Below, piece after piece: positions 32,467 through 40,967 of a DNA stretch of 64,000 nt. The translations under genes were made by a program, and so were the position numbers. The notes beneath the pieces are model-generated. The model saw nothing but the letters and a program-made list of their open reading frames with translations, did no database searches and was not told where the DNA came from. Source of the DNA: Adlercreutzia faecimuris (GTDB lineage Bacteria; Actinomycetota; Coriobacteriia; Coriobacteriales; Eggerthellaceae); NCBI RefSeq assembly GCF_022669055.1, contig NZ_JAJMLW010000001.1, positions 62,001 through 126,000 on the forward strand. The letters are read 5' to 3'. How positions within the stretch are numbered: position 1 is the first letter of the stretch; each line of letters starts with the position of its first letter.

Positions 32467-33825
32467 CTAGGCGGTCATCAGACTGGTGAGGCGGATGATG
32501 TCGGGGGACGCGTCCAGGCTACGGACGGCGGCGACCAGCGCGCGGGCCTGTTCGTCGGGGACGCAGCCCCGCTCAAGGTCGAGGAACTTCTCGATGGTGC
32601 CATCCCATCCGATGGGGTTGCCCAGGGTGCCGCGCGCGTTGTTCACCGTCTCCTGGTACACGGTGCCGTCCTTGAGGGTCACGGTCACGCGCGCCGGCGC
32701 AGCGCTCCCCGCCAGGTACGTGTCGTCCTCGTCTACCTCCCAGATGATGTTGCGACACAGCTCGCGCACGGCGGGGTCGCCCACCGCCTCCATCGTGTAG
32801 TCGTAGAAGCCGTTAGAGCCCCGCACCAGGCGCAGCGCGACGCCGAACTGGGCGCTGAACTGGGCTTGGGTGATGTCCTGCGGCTCGACGGTCCCGCCGA
32901 TGTCGCGCGTCTCCCGCGGGCGCATCATCACGGCGACGGACGCGATGTCGTCAGCGGTGACGCCTCGCCGCCTTATCTTCTCGGCCGCGTCGATGGCCCC
33001 GTGCATGCCCGCGCAGCAGCAGTAGGGCTTCATGCCCACCTGCATGATCTTGTAGTCCGCGCCCAGCCCCTCGACGAGCTTGGCAGGGTCGCACTCCTCG
33101 TCGTCGGCGAAGGCGCGGATCCAGCCCTTCCTGCCCTCCAGCGCCTCAGTCGGCCCGGTGATGCCGAGCTGCGCGAGCAGCGCGGCGCGGACGCCGTTGC
33201 TGGCCGCCAAACCTGCGTTGACGCGCTTGACCGACCCGCCCGTGCAGGTGTGCTCGGTGATGCCGCTCGACTCGCTGGCGGCGATGCCCAGGGCGTTCGC
33301 CACCTGGTCTGCGGAAAGTCCCAGCAGCTTTGCCGCAGCCGCCGTCGCCCCGAAGGTGCCGGCGGCGGCCGTCTCGTGGAAGTGGCGCTCGTGCATCTTG
33401 CGGGCGGCATGGGCGCAGCGGATCATGACGTCGTAGCCGACGATGATGGCGCCGAGGACATCCTGCCCGCTCGCCAGCACGCGCTCGCCAACCGCCAGGG
33501 CCGCGGGGATGACGCACACGCCCGGGTGGCTGGTGGACGACTCGTCGTCATCGTCCATCTCGAACCCATGGCCGAACAGGCCGTTCGCGAACGCCGCCTT
33601 CTCCATGGAAGTCCGCGCGCCGTAGTACGCGATGGTGCTGTCGCCGCGCGCGCCGTCGGCCAGGGCGTAGCGGCAGGCGGCCTTCCCCCACGGCAGCGTC
33701 GCGAACGCCATCTGGCAGCCGATCTGGTCGAGCAGGTGCAGCTTCGCCTTGTCGATGACCTCGGCGGGCACCTCCGCCACGTCGAAGTCGGCGATGTAGT
33801 CCGCAAGCTGGCGCGTCTCGTTCAT
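32467..33825 (-). CDS. MmgE/PrpD-family protein
   Basis: A 452-residue PrpD-fold protein ('QIGCQMAFATLPWGKAACRY', 'GHGFEMDDDDESSTSHPGVC', 'AAAGTFGATAAAAKLLGLSA', 'KPYCCCAGMHGAIDAAEKI'). Family members include 2-methylcitrate dehydratase, cis-aconitate decarboxylase and other dehydratases/epimerases; the aspartate- and histidine-rich stretches are where the active site lies. The substrate is not evident and no methylcitrate-cycle genes are near. The ATG at 33825 follows GAGGAGGGG; the frame is open 67 codons further upstream, but without conservation. Confidence 0.9.
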   Translation of the reverse strand: MNETRQLADYIADFDVAEVPAEVIDKAKLHLLDQIGCQMAFATLPWGKAACRYALADGARGDSTIAYYGARTSMEKAAFANGLFGHGFEMDDDDESSTSHPGVCVIPAALAVGERVLASGQDVLGAIIVGYDVMIRCAHAARKMHERHFHETAAAGTFGATAAAAKLLGLSADQVANALGIAASESSGITEHTCTGGSVKRVNAGLAASNGVRAALLAQLGITGPTEALEGRKGWIRAFADDEECDPAKLVEGLGADYKIMQVGMKPYCCCAGMHGAIDAAEKIRRRGVTADDIASVAVMMRPRETRDIGGTVEPQDITQAQFSAQFGVALRLVRGSNGFYDYTMEAVGDPAVRELCRNIIWEVDEDDTYLAGSAAPARVTVTLKDGTVYQETVNNARGTLGNPIGWDGTIEKFLDLERGCVPDEQARALVAAVRSLDASPDIIRLTSLMTA

Positions 33826-34001
33826 GGGATCCCCCTCCTCGTCGGTCGTAACACGCCCATTGTGCCGCGCCGCCCCGCCCCCGTCATGCGCCCGAGAGTA
33901 TGAACCCGCGCTGCTGCCCCCCCATCGCGCCTCCGCTCGAAGGCTATAATCTCCCCATCCGTCCCCACCTCTGTCCTGCGGCTTTCGTTGGAATTCAGGT
34001 G

Positions 34002-34202
34002 ATGCCTGTGACTCGCCAGCTCTCACCCCTCGCCGGGGGCGTCGCCCTCGTCGCGCTCGGGGGCATGATCGTCGCGGCCGCGCGCCATGCGGCGCGTGAC
34101 GAGGAGGACGCAGCCGAACGCCGACGCGACGGATTGCCGCCCCGGCGACGCGCCGTCGACTGGCCGCCCGAGCCAGGGGACGACGAGCCCCCGCGCCACT
34201 GA
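34002..34202 (+). CDS. Possible small membrane protein
   Basis: 66 residues with one hydrophobic segment (GGVALVALGGMIVAAARHAA) followed by a charged Arg/Glu/Pro-rich tail, a one-helix anchor layout. TATAAT at 33945-33950 lies upstream, but the ribosome site is weak. An upstream ATG at 33900 would add 34 residues. I do not recognise it, and it could be non-coding. Confidence 0.35.
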   Translation: MPVTRQLSPLAGGVALVALGGMIVAAARHAARDEEDAAERRRDGLPPRRRAVDWPPEPGDDEPPRH

Positions 34203-34301
34203 CCCCCCCCCACCGCGCATATCTCCGAATGCGTGCTTCGCGTTACGGTCTGCTGACTGGTGCGGGGCGGGCGGGGGCGCGGCGGGCGGGGCGCTTACAC
34301 T

Positions 34302-34330
34302 GGGAAGCTGAGAGAATCGGTCAGCTTCCC
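34302..34330 (+). promoter_or_regulatory. Hairpin just before the DUF2974 gene
   Basis: GGGAAGCTGA (34302-34311) with its perfect complement (34321-34330) and a nine-base loop, ending 20 bases before the chosen start. Possible translational control or an operator. Confidence 0.5.
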
Positions 34331-34349
34331 GTGAATGCGAGTTCCCGCC

Positions 34350-35627
34350 ATGCCCTATCTGCTCGACTACCTGGACACCCAGTTCGCCACCTTCGAGCGC
34401 GAGCCCTTCAACCCGCTCGACGCCGCCGCGCTCACCCAGTTCGCCATGGTGCGCGGCAAGGGCGTCATCCCCGCCCTCCACGAGCGCGCCGACTTCGCCG
34501 ACGTACGCACCGTCGTCCGCAACGCTCTGGGCCCGCGGCGGCGCCCGGCTCACTTCTGCGACCTGCTGCGCGCCGAGGACTTCCCCACCATGTTCACCGG
34601 CCTCGACCCCGACCGCCTCAAGCAGAACCTCTTCGCCCTGGCCGCGAGCCCCCGGTTCCGCGCCATGACGGCGTCGGCCTACCTGAGCCTGTTCGACGTC
34701 GAGCGCGAGACGCAGTTCGCCGCCGTCACGCTCACCTACAAGCGCGACTTCGCCTTCATCGGCTTCCGCGGCACCGACACGTCGCGCACCGGCTGGAAGG
34801 AGGACTTCAACATGACGTTCTCCGCCCCGGTGCCGGCCCAGGAGCAGGCCCTGCGTTACCTGGAGACCATGGCGCCGCACCTGCCGCGGCGCATCTACCT
34901 GGGCGGCCATTCCAAGGGCGGCAACCTGGCCGAGTACGCCGCGCTCAAGGCCAGCCCCGCCGTGCAGGAGCGGCTGGAGCGCGTGTTCATCCTGGACGGC
35001 CCCGGCTTCAAGGACGGCCTGTTCACGGCCGAGGACTACGCGCCGGTGCTGGGGAAGCTGCACAAGGTGGTGCCCGAGAGCTCGCTGGTGGGCATCCTGC
35101 TGGACTCCCAGGCGCCCCTGCGAGTGGCGCCCAGCAGCGCCAAGGGCATCGCGCAGCACTCGGTGTTCACCTGGGAGGTCGACGACGGCGACCACGACTT
35201 CCGCTATCTGGACGACCTGCCCGACGCCACCAAGGACACCGCCGCCACGCTGCGGGTGTGGCTCTCGCGCTACGACGACGCCGAGCGCCAGCAGGTGGTC
35301 GAGGCGCTGTTCCGCGCCATCGACGCGTCGGGGGCCGAGGACGCCCTGGACTTCCTGGCCGGCGGCCCGCACGCGCTGGGCCTGCTGACCAACGCCGCGC
35401 TGCGGGTGGACGGCGCCGACCGCGCGGTGGTCTTCGACGCGGTGCGCAGCTACGTGGAGGTGTCGGCCAACGTCGCCGCCGCCAACGCCGGCCGGGCCGC
35501 GCAGGGCGCCGCCATCACCGCCCAGGCCGTCGGCGAGGTGGTGGGAGAGATGATCGGCGAGGCCGTGGGCGGCGCCCTCGATCGGGTACAATCAGGTAGA
35601 TCCCCCAAGGAACGGAGGCTGCCGTGA
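34350..35627 (+). CDS. Mbeg1-like alpha/beta hydrolase (DUF2974)
   Basis: 425 residues with a lipase-like nucleophile elbow GHSKGG at about residue 190 (pattern GxSxG) and the oxyanion-side 'FIGFRGTDTSRTGWKEDF', the common layout of DUF2974 proteins. Substrate unknown. The C-terminal 60 residues are Ala/Gly/Val-rich and amphipathic, and may touch the membrane. The ATG at 34350 starts the conserved 'MPYLLDYLDTQF'; another in-frame ATG lies five codons up. It overlaps the SPFH gene by four bases, so the two are translationally coupled. Confidence 0.85.
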   Translation: MPYLLDYLDTQFATFEREPFNPLDAAALTQFAMVRGKGVIPALHERADFADVRTVVRNALGPRRRPAHFCDLLRAEDFPTMFTGLDPDRLKQNLFALAASPRFRAMTASAYLSLFDVERETQFAAVTLTYKRDFAFIGFRGTDTSRTGWKEDFNMTFSAPVPAQEQALRYLETMAPHLPRRIYLGGHSKGGNLAEYAALKASPAVQERLERVFILDGPGFKDGLFTAEDYAPVLGKLHKVVPESSLVGILLDSQAPLRVAPSSAKGIAQHSVFTWEVDDGDHDFRYLDDLPDATKDTAATLRVWLSRYDDAERQQVVEALFRAIDASGAEDALDFLAGGPHALGLLTNAALRVDGADRAVVFDAVRSYVEVSANVAAANAGRAAQGAAITAQAVGEVVGEMIGEAVGGALDRVQSGRSPKERRLP

Positions 35628-36556
35628 TAACCCTTATCGTCATCGTCGTCCTGCTCGCCCTGCTCGGCTGGATGAGCCTGTTCATCGTTCCCCAGCAGAA
35701 GGCGGTCATCATCGAGCGCCTGGGCAAGTTCAACCGCGTCACCGGCGCGGGCCTGCGGGTGAAGATTCCGCTCATCGAGGTCATCGCCGCCCGCGTCGAC
35801 CTGCGCACCCGCCAGGAGGAGTTCGCCATCGACGCCAAGACGCGCGACAACGTGACCGTCACCATGGCCATCGCCGCGCAGTACCGCGTGAGCACAGCGC
35901 CCGGCGCCACGCCGCAGCAGTCCGGCATCTACCGCAGCTACTACATGCTGGCCAACCCCGTGTCGCAGATGCGGTCGTACCTGATCGACGCGCTGCGCTC
36001 GTCGGTGCCGCAGTACACGCTCGACGAGGTGTTCGACAAGAAGGACGCCATCGCGTCGGACGTGAACCGCACCGTGTCCGACCTCATGGTCGACTACGGC
36101 TACGATGTGGTGTCCACCCTCATCACGTCCATCGACCTGCCCGCCGACGTGGAGCAGTCGATGAACCGCATCAACTCCGCCCAGCGTGAGAAGGAGGCGG
36201 CCCAGTCGCTCGCCGAGGCCGAGCGCATCAAGGTGGTCACCGAGGCCCGCGCCCGCGCCGAGGCCATGGAGCAGGCCGGCCGCGGCATCGCCGCCCAGCG
36301 CAAGGCCATCGCCGACGGCATCTCCGAGTCGCTGGCCGTCATCAAGAGCTCGGGCGTGTCGGCCGCCGAGGCCAACCAGCTGTTCATCTTCACGCAGTGG
36401 ACCGACATGATGAGCGAGTTCGCCCGCAACGGCCGCCAGGCCACCGTCGTGCTGCCGAGCGACTTCTCGCAGACGGCGTCCATGTTCGAGCAGATGCTCG
36501 TCGCCCAGAAGACCGAGGACGAAGCCGAGTTCGTCATCGTGGAGGAAGAGGCCTAG
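35624..36556 (+). CDS. SPFH/Band 7 family membrane protein (stomatin-like, QmcA type)
   Basis: 310 residues: an N-terminal membrane anchor (residues 1-20), the SPFH domain with 'IVPQQKAVIIERLGKFNRVT' and 'IDAKTRDNVTVTMAIAAQYR', then a long Ala/Glu/Arg-rich coiled coil (about 180-250) for oligomerisation. Such proteins form membrane microdomains and scaffold proteases. The start is a GTG behind GGAGG, overlapping the upstream stop. The pairing with a DUF2974 hydrolase suggests a shared membrane role. Confidence 0.92.
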   Translation: MITLIVIVVLLALLGWMSLFIVPQQKAVIIERLGKFNRVTGAGLRVKIPLIEVIAARVDLRTRQEEFAIDAKTRDNVTVTMAIAAQYRVSTAPGATPQQSGIYRSYYMLANPVSQMRSYLIDALRSSVPQYTLDEVFDKKDAIASDVNRTVSDLMVDYGYDVVSTLITSIDLPADVEQSMNRINSAQREKEAAQSLAEAERIKVVTEARARAEAMEQAGRGIAAQRKAIADGISESLAVIKSSGVSAAEANQLFIFTQWTDMMSEFARNGRQATVVLPSDFSQTASMFEQMLVAQKTEDEAEFVIVEEEA

Positions 36557-36651
36557 GGGCCGCCCCCTCCCCTGCCGCCAGGCGCCCGGCCGGCGCGCTG
36601 CGCGCTGTGCCTGGCGGGCGCCGGCCGCGCCGGCCAGCGCCGCGCAAACAC

Positions 36652-36684
36652 GAGGGCCCCGCAAGCCGAGCTTGCGGGGCCCTC
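36652..36684. terminator. Bidirectional terminator
   Basis: A 14-bp stem GAGGGCCCCGCAAG with its complement around CCGAG, between the convergent SPFH gene and the basic membrane-protein gene. Confidence 0.85.
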
Positions 36685-36707
36685 TCACGTCAGACGGAAA
36701 GCGGGCG

Positions 36708-37511
36708 CTACTTGGCGTCGGCCGGCTCGGCGTCGGCGTCAGCGGCGTTCTCGGCGGCGGCCTTCTCGGCCTTCTTCGCAGCTTTCTCGGCGGCGCGCTC
36801 GGCCTTCTCGGCGGCCTTCTCCTCGTTCATCTTCTCACGATTCGACAGGCGGAACCCGCTGCCGAACAGCCCGCGGCGCTTGGGCTTGTCGTCGCCCTCG
36901 GCCTTGGCCTCCTCCTCGGCCGCGGCAGCCTCGGCGGCATGGGCCTCGGCGGCCGCCTGCTGCACCTTGGGGTTGCGGCTCGCCTTCTTGCCCGAGCCCT
37001 TCTTGGCCTGAGCCGCCTGGGACGCGGCGCGGGCGGCGGCGCGCTCCTCCTTCTTCTGCTTCGCCTCCAGGGCCACCATGCGCTCCTGGTACTTGCGGCG
37101 CTCCTTGCGGATCTTGGAGAAGTCGACGTAGAACGCGGCGATGATCAGCGCGTACGCAACCAGGATGATGGCCATGGACGCGCCGTCGCCCAGCGGCTCG
37201 CGCAGGAAGAACGACGACGCCGTGCAGACGATGGCGCCGGCCAGCAGGCCCCACCACAGGCGGCGCAGGCGCTTGTACTCCTTGGTGTCGGGGTTGTAGT
37301 ACTTGCGGTCGAGCTGGCGCTGCTCGTCCTGGGCCTTGCGGCGCGCGGCCTTGGCCTCGGCCTTCTTCTGCTGCGGCGTCTTGGTGGAGGCCTGCACCAC
37401 CACCGAGGCCGCGGCCTTGCTCTTGGGCTTGGCCGACGCGGCGCTCTTACGCGTCTTGCCCTGGTGATCCTCGGACTGGTAACGCTCGTTCATCGGGTTT
37501 CGCTGGGACAT
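36708..37511 (-). CDS. Lys/Ala-rich membrane protein of unknown function
   Basis: 267 residues. N-terminal 75 residues basic (repeated KA/KK), then two adjacent membrane helices (about 84-125), then a long Ala/Lys/Glu coiled-coil tail that is strongly charged (KAAEKAERAAEKAAKKAEK). The layout resembles actinobacterial DUF3043-type proteins, but I am not certain of the family. AGGAG precedes the ATG. It lies 14 bp after the purC stop on the same strand, so it is probably co-transcribed. Confidence 0.75.
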   Translation of the reverse strand: MSQRNPMNERYQSEDHQGKTRKSAASAKPKSKAAASVVVQASTKTPQQKKAEAKAARRKAQDEQRQLDRKYYNPDTKEYKRLRRLWWGLLAGAIVCTASSFFLREPLGDGASMAIILVAYALIIAAFYVDFSKIRKERRKYQERMVALEAKQKKEERAAARAASQAAQAKKGSGKKASRNPKVQQAAAEAHAAEAAAAEEEAKAEGDDKPKRRGLFGSGFRLSNREKMNEEKAAEKAERAAEKAAKKAEKAAAENAADADAEPADAK

Positions 37512-37525
37512 GATTCTCCTTGGGT

Positions 37526-38398
37526 CTATCGCTCGAAGGCGCGGCCGGTTATCGCCTCGTAGGCCTGAATGTACTTCTCGGACGTGGCGTCGATGACGTC
37601 CTGGGGCAGGCGCGGCGGCGCGCCGGTCCTATCCCAGTTGGCGTTCAGCCAGTCGCGGACGAACTGCTTGTCGAAGCTGGGCTGGTCGACGCCCTCCTCG
37701 TAGGTGGCGGCGGGCCAGAAGCGCGACGAGTCGGGCGTGAGCGCCTCGTCGGCCAGGACGATCTTGCCGTCGACGACACCGAACTCGAACTTGGTGTCGG
37801 CGATGATGACGCCCCTCTCGGCGGCGCGCTCGGCGGCGGCCTGGTACACGCGCACGGCCAGGTCACGCAGGGCGGTCGCCTCGTCGGTGCCGATCAGCTC
37901 GGCGCAGCGCTCGAAGCTGATGGGCTCGTCGTGGTCGCCGACCGCGGCCTTGGTCGAGGGCGTGAAGAGGGGCTCGGGCAGCTTCGCCGCATTGGCCAGG
38001 CCCTGCGGCACCTCGATGCCGCAGACGGTTCCCTCGCGCTGGTACTCGTCCCAGCCGCTGCCGGCCAGGTAGCCGCGCACGACGCACTCGATGGGGAACA
38101 TCTTCGCCTTGCGCACCAGCATGAAGCGGCCCCGCAGATAGTCGGCGTAGGGCTGGAACTCCTCGGGCAGGTCGGCCACGTCGGCGGAGATGAGGTGGTT
38201 GTCCACCACGTCACCCAAAAGGTCGAACCAGAAGCACGACAGCTGCGTGAGCACCTGGCCCTTGTGGGGGATCTCATCGTCGAGGATGTAGTCGAACGCC
38301 GATATGCGGTCCGAGGCGACCAGCAAGAGCCTGTCGCCCAGATCGTACAGATCGCGAACCTTGCCCTGGGCATCGGGCTTGATGTCGACTCCCGCCAT
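37526..38398 (-). CDS. purC: Phosphoribosylaminoimidazole-succinocarboxamide synthase
   Basis: 290 residues with the SAICAR synthetase marks 'GKVRDLYDLGDRLLLVASDR', 'ECVVRGYLAGSGWDEYQREG', 'IADTKFEFG' and 'LADEALTPDSSRFW'. It joins CAIR and aspartate in purine synthesis. The length fits the larger, plant/yeast-like class of PurC (about 290-300) rather than the 240-residue class. GGAAGG precedes the ATG. purB is found 5 kb away on the same strand. Confidence 0.96.
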   Translation of the reverse strand: MAGVDIKPDAQGKVRDLYDLGDRLLLVASDRISAFDYILDDEIPHKGQVLTQLSCFWFDLLGDVVDNHLISADVADLPEEFQPYADYLRGRFMLVRKAKMFPIECVVRGYLAGSGWDEYQREGTVCGIEVPQGLANAAKLPEPLFTPSTKAAVGDHDEPISFERCAELIGTDEATALRDLAVRVYQAAAERAAERGVIIADTKFEFGVVDGKIVLADEALTPDSSRFWPAATYEEGVDQPSFDKQFVRDWLNANWDRTGAPPRLPQDVIDATSEKYIQAYEAITGRAFER

Positions 38399-38580
38399 GA
38401 TGGACCTTCCCTCTCGGCTCCTATGCTGCGCGCACGCGCAAAAAGTCATTATCGCGCAAGAAGCCCGGGGGAGCGGCACAATGCCGGTATTTTTCGCAAG
38501 AGATGCGAGGAAGGGGCGATGAGCGCGGGAGGCGGGGGCAAGGCGCGGGGCGCGCAGCTCCGCACGCACCGCCTCCCGCG

Positions 38581-40089
38581 CTAGCCGATCTTGCCGCTGT
38601 TGTGGGCCTTGGCCTTTCCCTGCTTGGCGGCGCGGGCCTGCTTGGCGGCCTCCTTGGCCTGGGCCTTCTCGCGGGTGCGGGCGCGCTCCTCGTCGTAGAG
38701 GGGGATGTGGATGGTGAAGCAGGCGCCCTTGCCCTTCTCGCCCTCCACCTGCACCCAGCCGCCGTGCCGGTCGACGATCTCCTTCACCACGGCCAGGCCC
38801 ACGCCCAAGCCGCCACTCTCGCGGGTGCGGCCGGCGTCGGCGCGCCAGAAGCGCGAGAACACCATCTTCGCCTCCTCGCGCGACAGCCCGATGCCGGTGT
38901 CCTGCACCGCGATGGACGCCATGATGTCGCCCTTGCGCACGCGCACGTCGATGGAGCCGCCCTCGGGGGTGTAGCGAACGGCGTTGGAGATGAGGTTGGC
39001 CGTGGCCTGGCGGATCATGTCGGGGTCGCCCATCACGTACACGTCGGGCTGCGCCTCGTAGTTCAGGGTGAGGCCGGAATCGGCCACGAACATCTCGTGG
39101 GTGACGACGATGCCCTCGATGAGCTCGCCGACGTTGACGACCTCCTCCTTCATGGGGTTGGCGCGGTTCTCGAGCCGCGACAGGCGCAGCAGCGCGTCGA
39201 CCAGGCGCGACAGGCGCTGAACCTCGGAGTTCACCGTCACCAGGCGCTCCTCGTCGGCCTCGTAGACGCCGTCGACCATCGCCTCGACCGTGGCCTGGAT
39301 GGCCATGAGGGGCGTGCGCAGCTCGTGGGCCACGTCGGTGGTGAGGCGCCGCTCGAGCATGCGATCCTTCTCCACCGAGTCGGCCATGGCGTCGAACGTC
39401 TCGCCCAGGCGCGCGATCTCGTCCTCGCCGTGCAGCTCGGTGCGGGCCGACAGGTCGCCCTCCTTGATGGCGCGGGCCGTGGTGGTCATGCGGTTGATGG
39501 GCGCCACCAGGTTGCGCGCGAAGAGGAAGCCGATGCACGAGGCCAGGCCGATGGCGACCAGGGCGGCGATGCCCATGGCCTGGTACGAGTTGTCGCGGAA
39601 CTCCTGGTCAGGCTGGCGCATGAGCGTATCAGACCCGTACACCCAGATGCGCACCGAGCCCACCACCACGTTGTCCACCTCGATGTTGGCCATGGCGATC
39701 TGCGAGGCGTCGGTCGGCTCGAACGAGCGCTGGATGCCGTCGGCTTCCTCGTTGATGACGATGGACGAGTCGAACGGCGTGCCGCCGCCCGCGTCGATAA
39801 CCTTCACGCCCACGCCCGTGGTCATCTCCACCACCTGGGCGGCGGGCTTGGTGGTCTCGGGGTTCCACAGGTCCCCCGTGCGCTTGTAGATGGTCGCGAT
39901 GCGCTGGGCCGTGAGATGGGCCGTGTTGCGCATGTTGTCGGTGGTGTAGGTCTGGAAGTGCTGCTCCCACACGAATGACACCACGCCGATGGCCACGAGC
40001 GCCGTCATGGCGGCGATCAGAGCGAACGCCAGCGTGACACGCGTGGTGTAGGAGAAGCTCGACCAGGCGAACTTCCGCTTGCCTTCCAC
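38581..40089 (-). CDS. Sensor histidine kinase
   Basis: 502 residues: membrane helix at about 18-40, an extracellular sensor of about 130 residues, second helix at about 170-195, HAMP, then the H-box DVAHELRTPLMAIQ, the N-box 'ATANLISNAVRYTPEGG' and the G-boxes DTGIGLSREEA and GGLGVGLAVVKE. The last 35 residues are a Lys/Ala-rich tail. It forms a two-gene system with the response regulator nine bases upstream, similar to the MprAB/BaeSR class; the signal is unknown. Confidence 0.93.
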   Translation of the reverse strand: MEGKRKFAWSSFSYTTRVTLAFALIAAMTALVAIGVVSFVWEQHFQTYTTDNMRNTAHLTAQRIATIYKRTGDLWNPETTKPAAQVVEMTTGVGVKVIDAGGGTPFDSSIVINEEADGIQRSFEPTDASQIAMANIEVDNVVVGSVRIWVYGSDTLMRQPDQEFRDNSYQAMGIAALVAIGLASCIGFLFARNLVAPINRMTTTARAIKEGDLSARTELHGEDEIARLGETFDAMADSVEKDRMLERRLTTDVAHELRTPLMAIQATVEAMVDGVYEADEERLVTVNSEVQRLSRLVDALLRLSRLENRANPMKEEVVNVGELIEGIVVTHEMFVADSGLTLNYEAQPDVYVMGDPDMIRQATANLISNAVRYTPEGGSIDVRVRKGDIMASIAVQDTGIGLSREEAKMVFSRFWRADAGRTRESGGLGVGLAVVKEIVDRHGGWVQVEGEKGKGACFTIHIPLYDEERARTREKAQAKEAAKQARAAKQGKAKAHNSGKIG

Positions 40090-40098
40090 GGGGCCGCC

Positions 40099-40809
40099 TT
40101 ACGAGGCGCTCTTGGTGGGATCCTCGAAGCGGTAGCCGACGCCGTGGACGGTGTGCAGCCACTTGGGGCTGCGCGGGTTGTCGCCGATCTTCGCGCGGAG
40201 GTTCTTCACGTGCGAGTCGATGGTGCGCTCGTAGCCCTCGAAGTCGTAGCCGAGCACCTTCTCGACCAGCTCCATGCGGGAATAGACGCGACCCGGGTAG
40301 CGCGACAGCGTGGTAAGCAGCTTGAACTCGCTGGCCGTGAGGTCGATCTCCTCACCGGAGACGAGCACCTTGTGGCCGGATACGTCGATGGTGAGCTCGC
40401 CGAACTCGAGCACCTCGCGCTGAGGCTCGGAATCGGCGTGCACGCGGCGCAGCAGCGCGCGGGCGCGGGCCACCAGCTCGCGGGGGCTGAAGGGCTTCAC
40501 CAGGTAGTCGTCGGCGCCCAGCTCCAGGCCGATGATGCGGTCTTCCACCTCGCCCTTGGCCGTGAGCATGATGATCGGCACGTCGGAGGTGTCGCGGATG
40601 ACGCGGCAGACGCGCTCGCCCGGCACGCGGGGCAGCATGAGGTCGAGGATGACCAGGTCGAAGTGGTGCTTCTGGAATTCCTCCAGCGCCTCCTGCCCGT
40701 CGCCGACGGCGGTGACCCAGTAGTTCTCGCGCTCGAGGTAGGCGGTGACGGCGTCACGGATGGCCTTCTCATCCTCCACGAGGAGGATGCGGCGGGTTTC
40801 GTTGCTCAT
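40099..40809 (-). CDS. OmpR/PhoB-family response regulator
   Basis: 236 residues with a receiver domain (acidic pocket EDEKA, phospho-acceptor Asp in VILDLMLPR, conserved Lys in LVKPFSP) and a C-terminal winged helix ('LTASEFKLLTTLSRYPGRVY', 'TIDSHVKNLRAKIG'). It precedes its sensor kinase in one operon. Confidence 0.95.
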   Translation of the reverse strand: MSNETRRILLVEDEKAIRDAVTAYLERENYWVTAVGDGQEALEEFQKHHFDLVILDLMLPRVPGERVCRVIRDTSDVPIIMLTAKGEVEDRIIGLELGADDYLVKPFSPRELVARARALLRRVHADSEPQREVLEFGELTIDVSGHKVLVSGEEIDLTASEFKLLTTLSRYPGRVYSRMELVEKVLGYDFEGYERTIDSHVKNLRAKIGDNPRSPKWLHTVHGVGYRFEDPTKSAS

Positions 40810-40967
40810 GGTGATATGCTCTCCTCAGGTTCTCGTCCGGGCTCATGGCAGCTGCCCCGCGAGCACCGCGGAGCGGCGTAAGTTACCAGTAAGGTCGTGT
40901 TTGCGTTTATTGTAGCAATTGCCCGGAAGGGGCCTGGCACCTGTGCGTGAAATGACACAATAGCGCC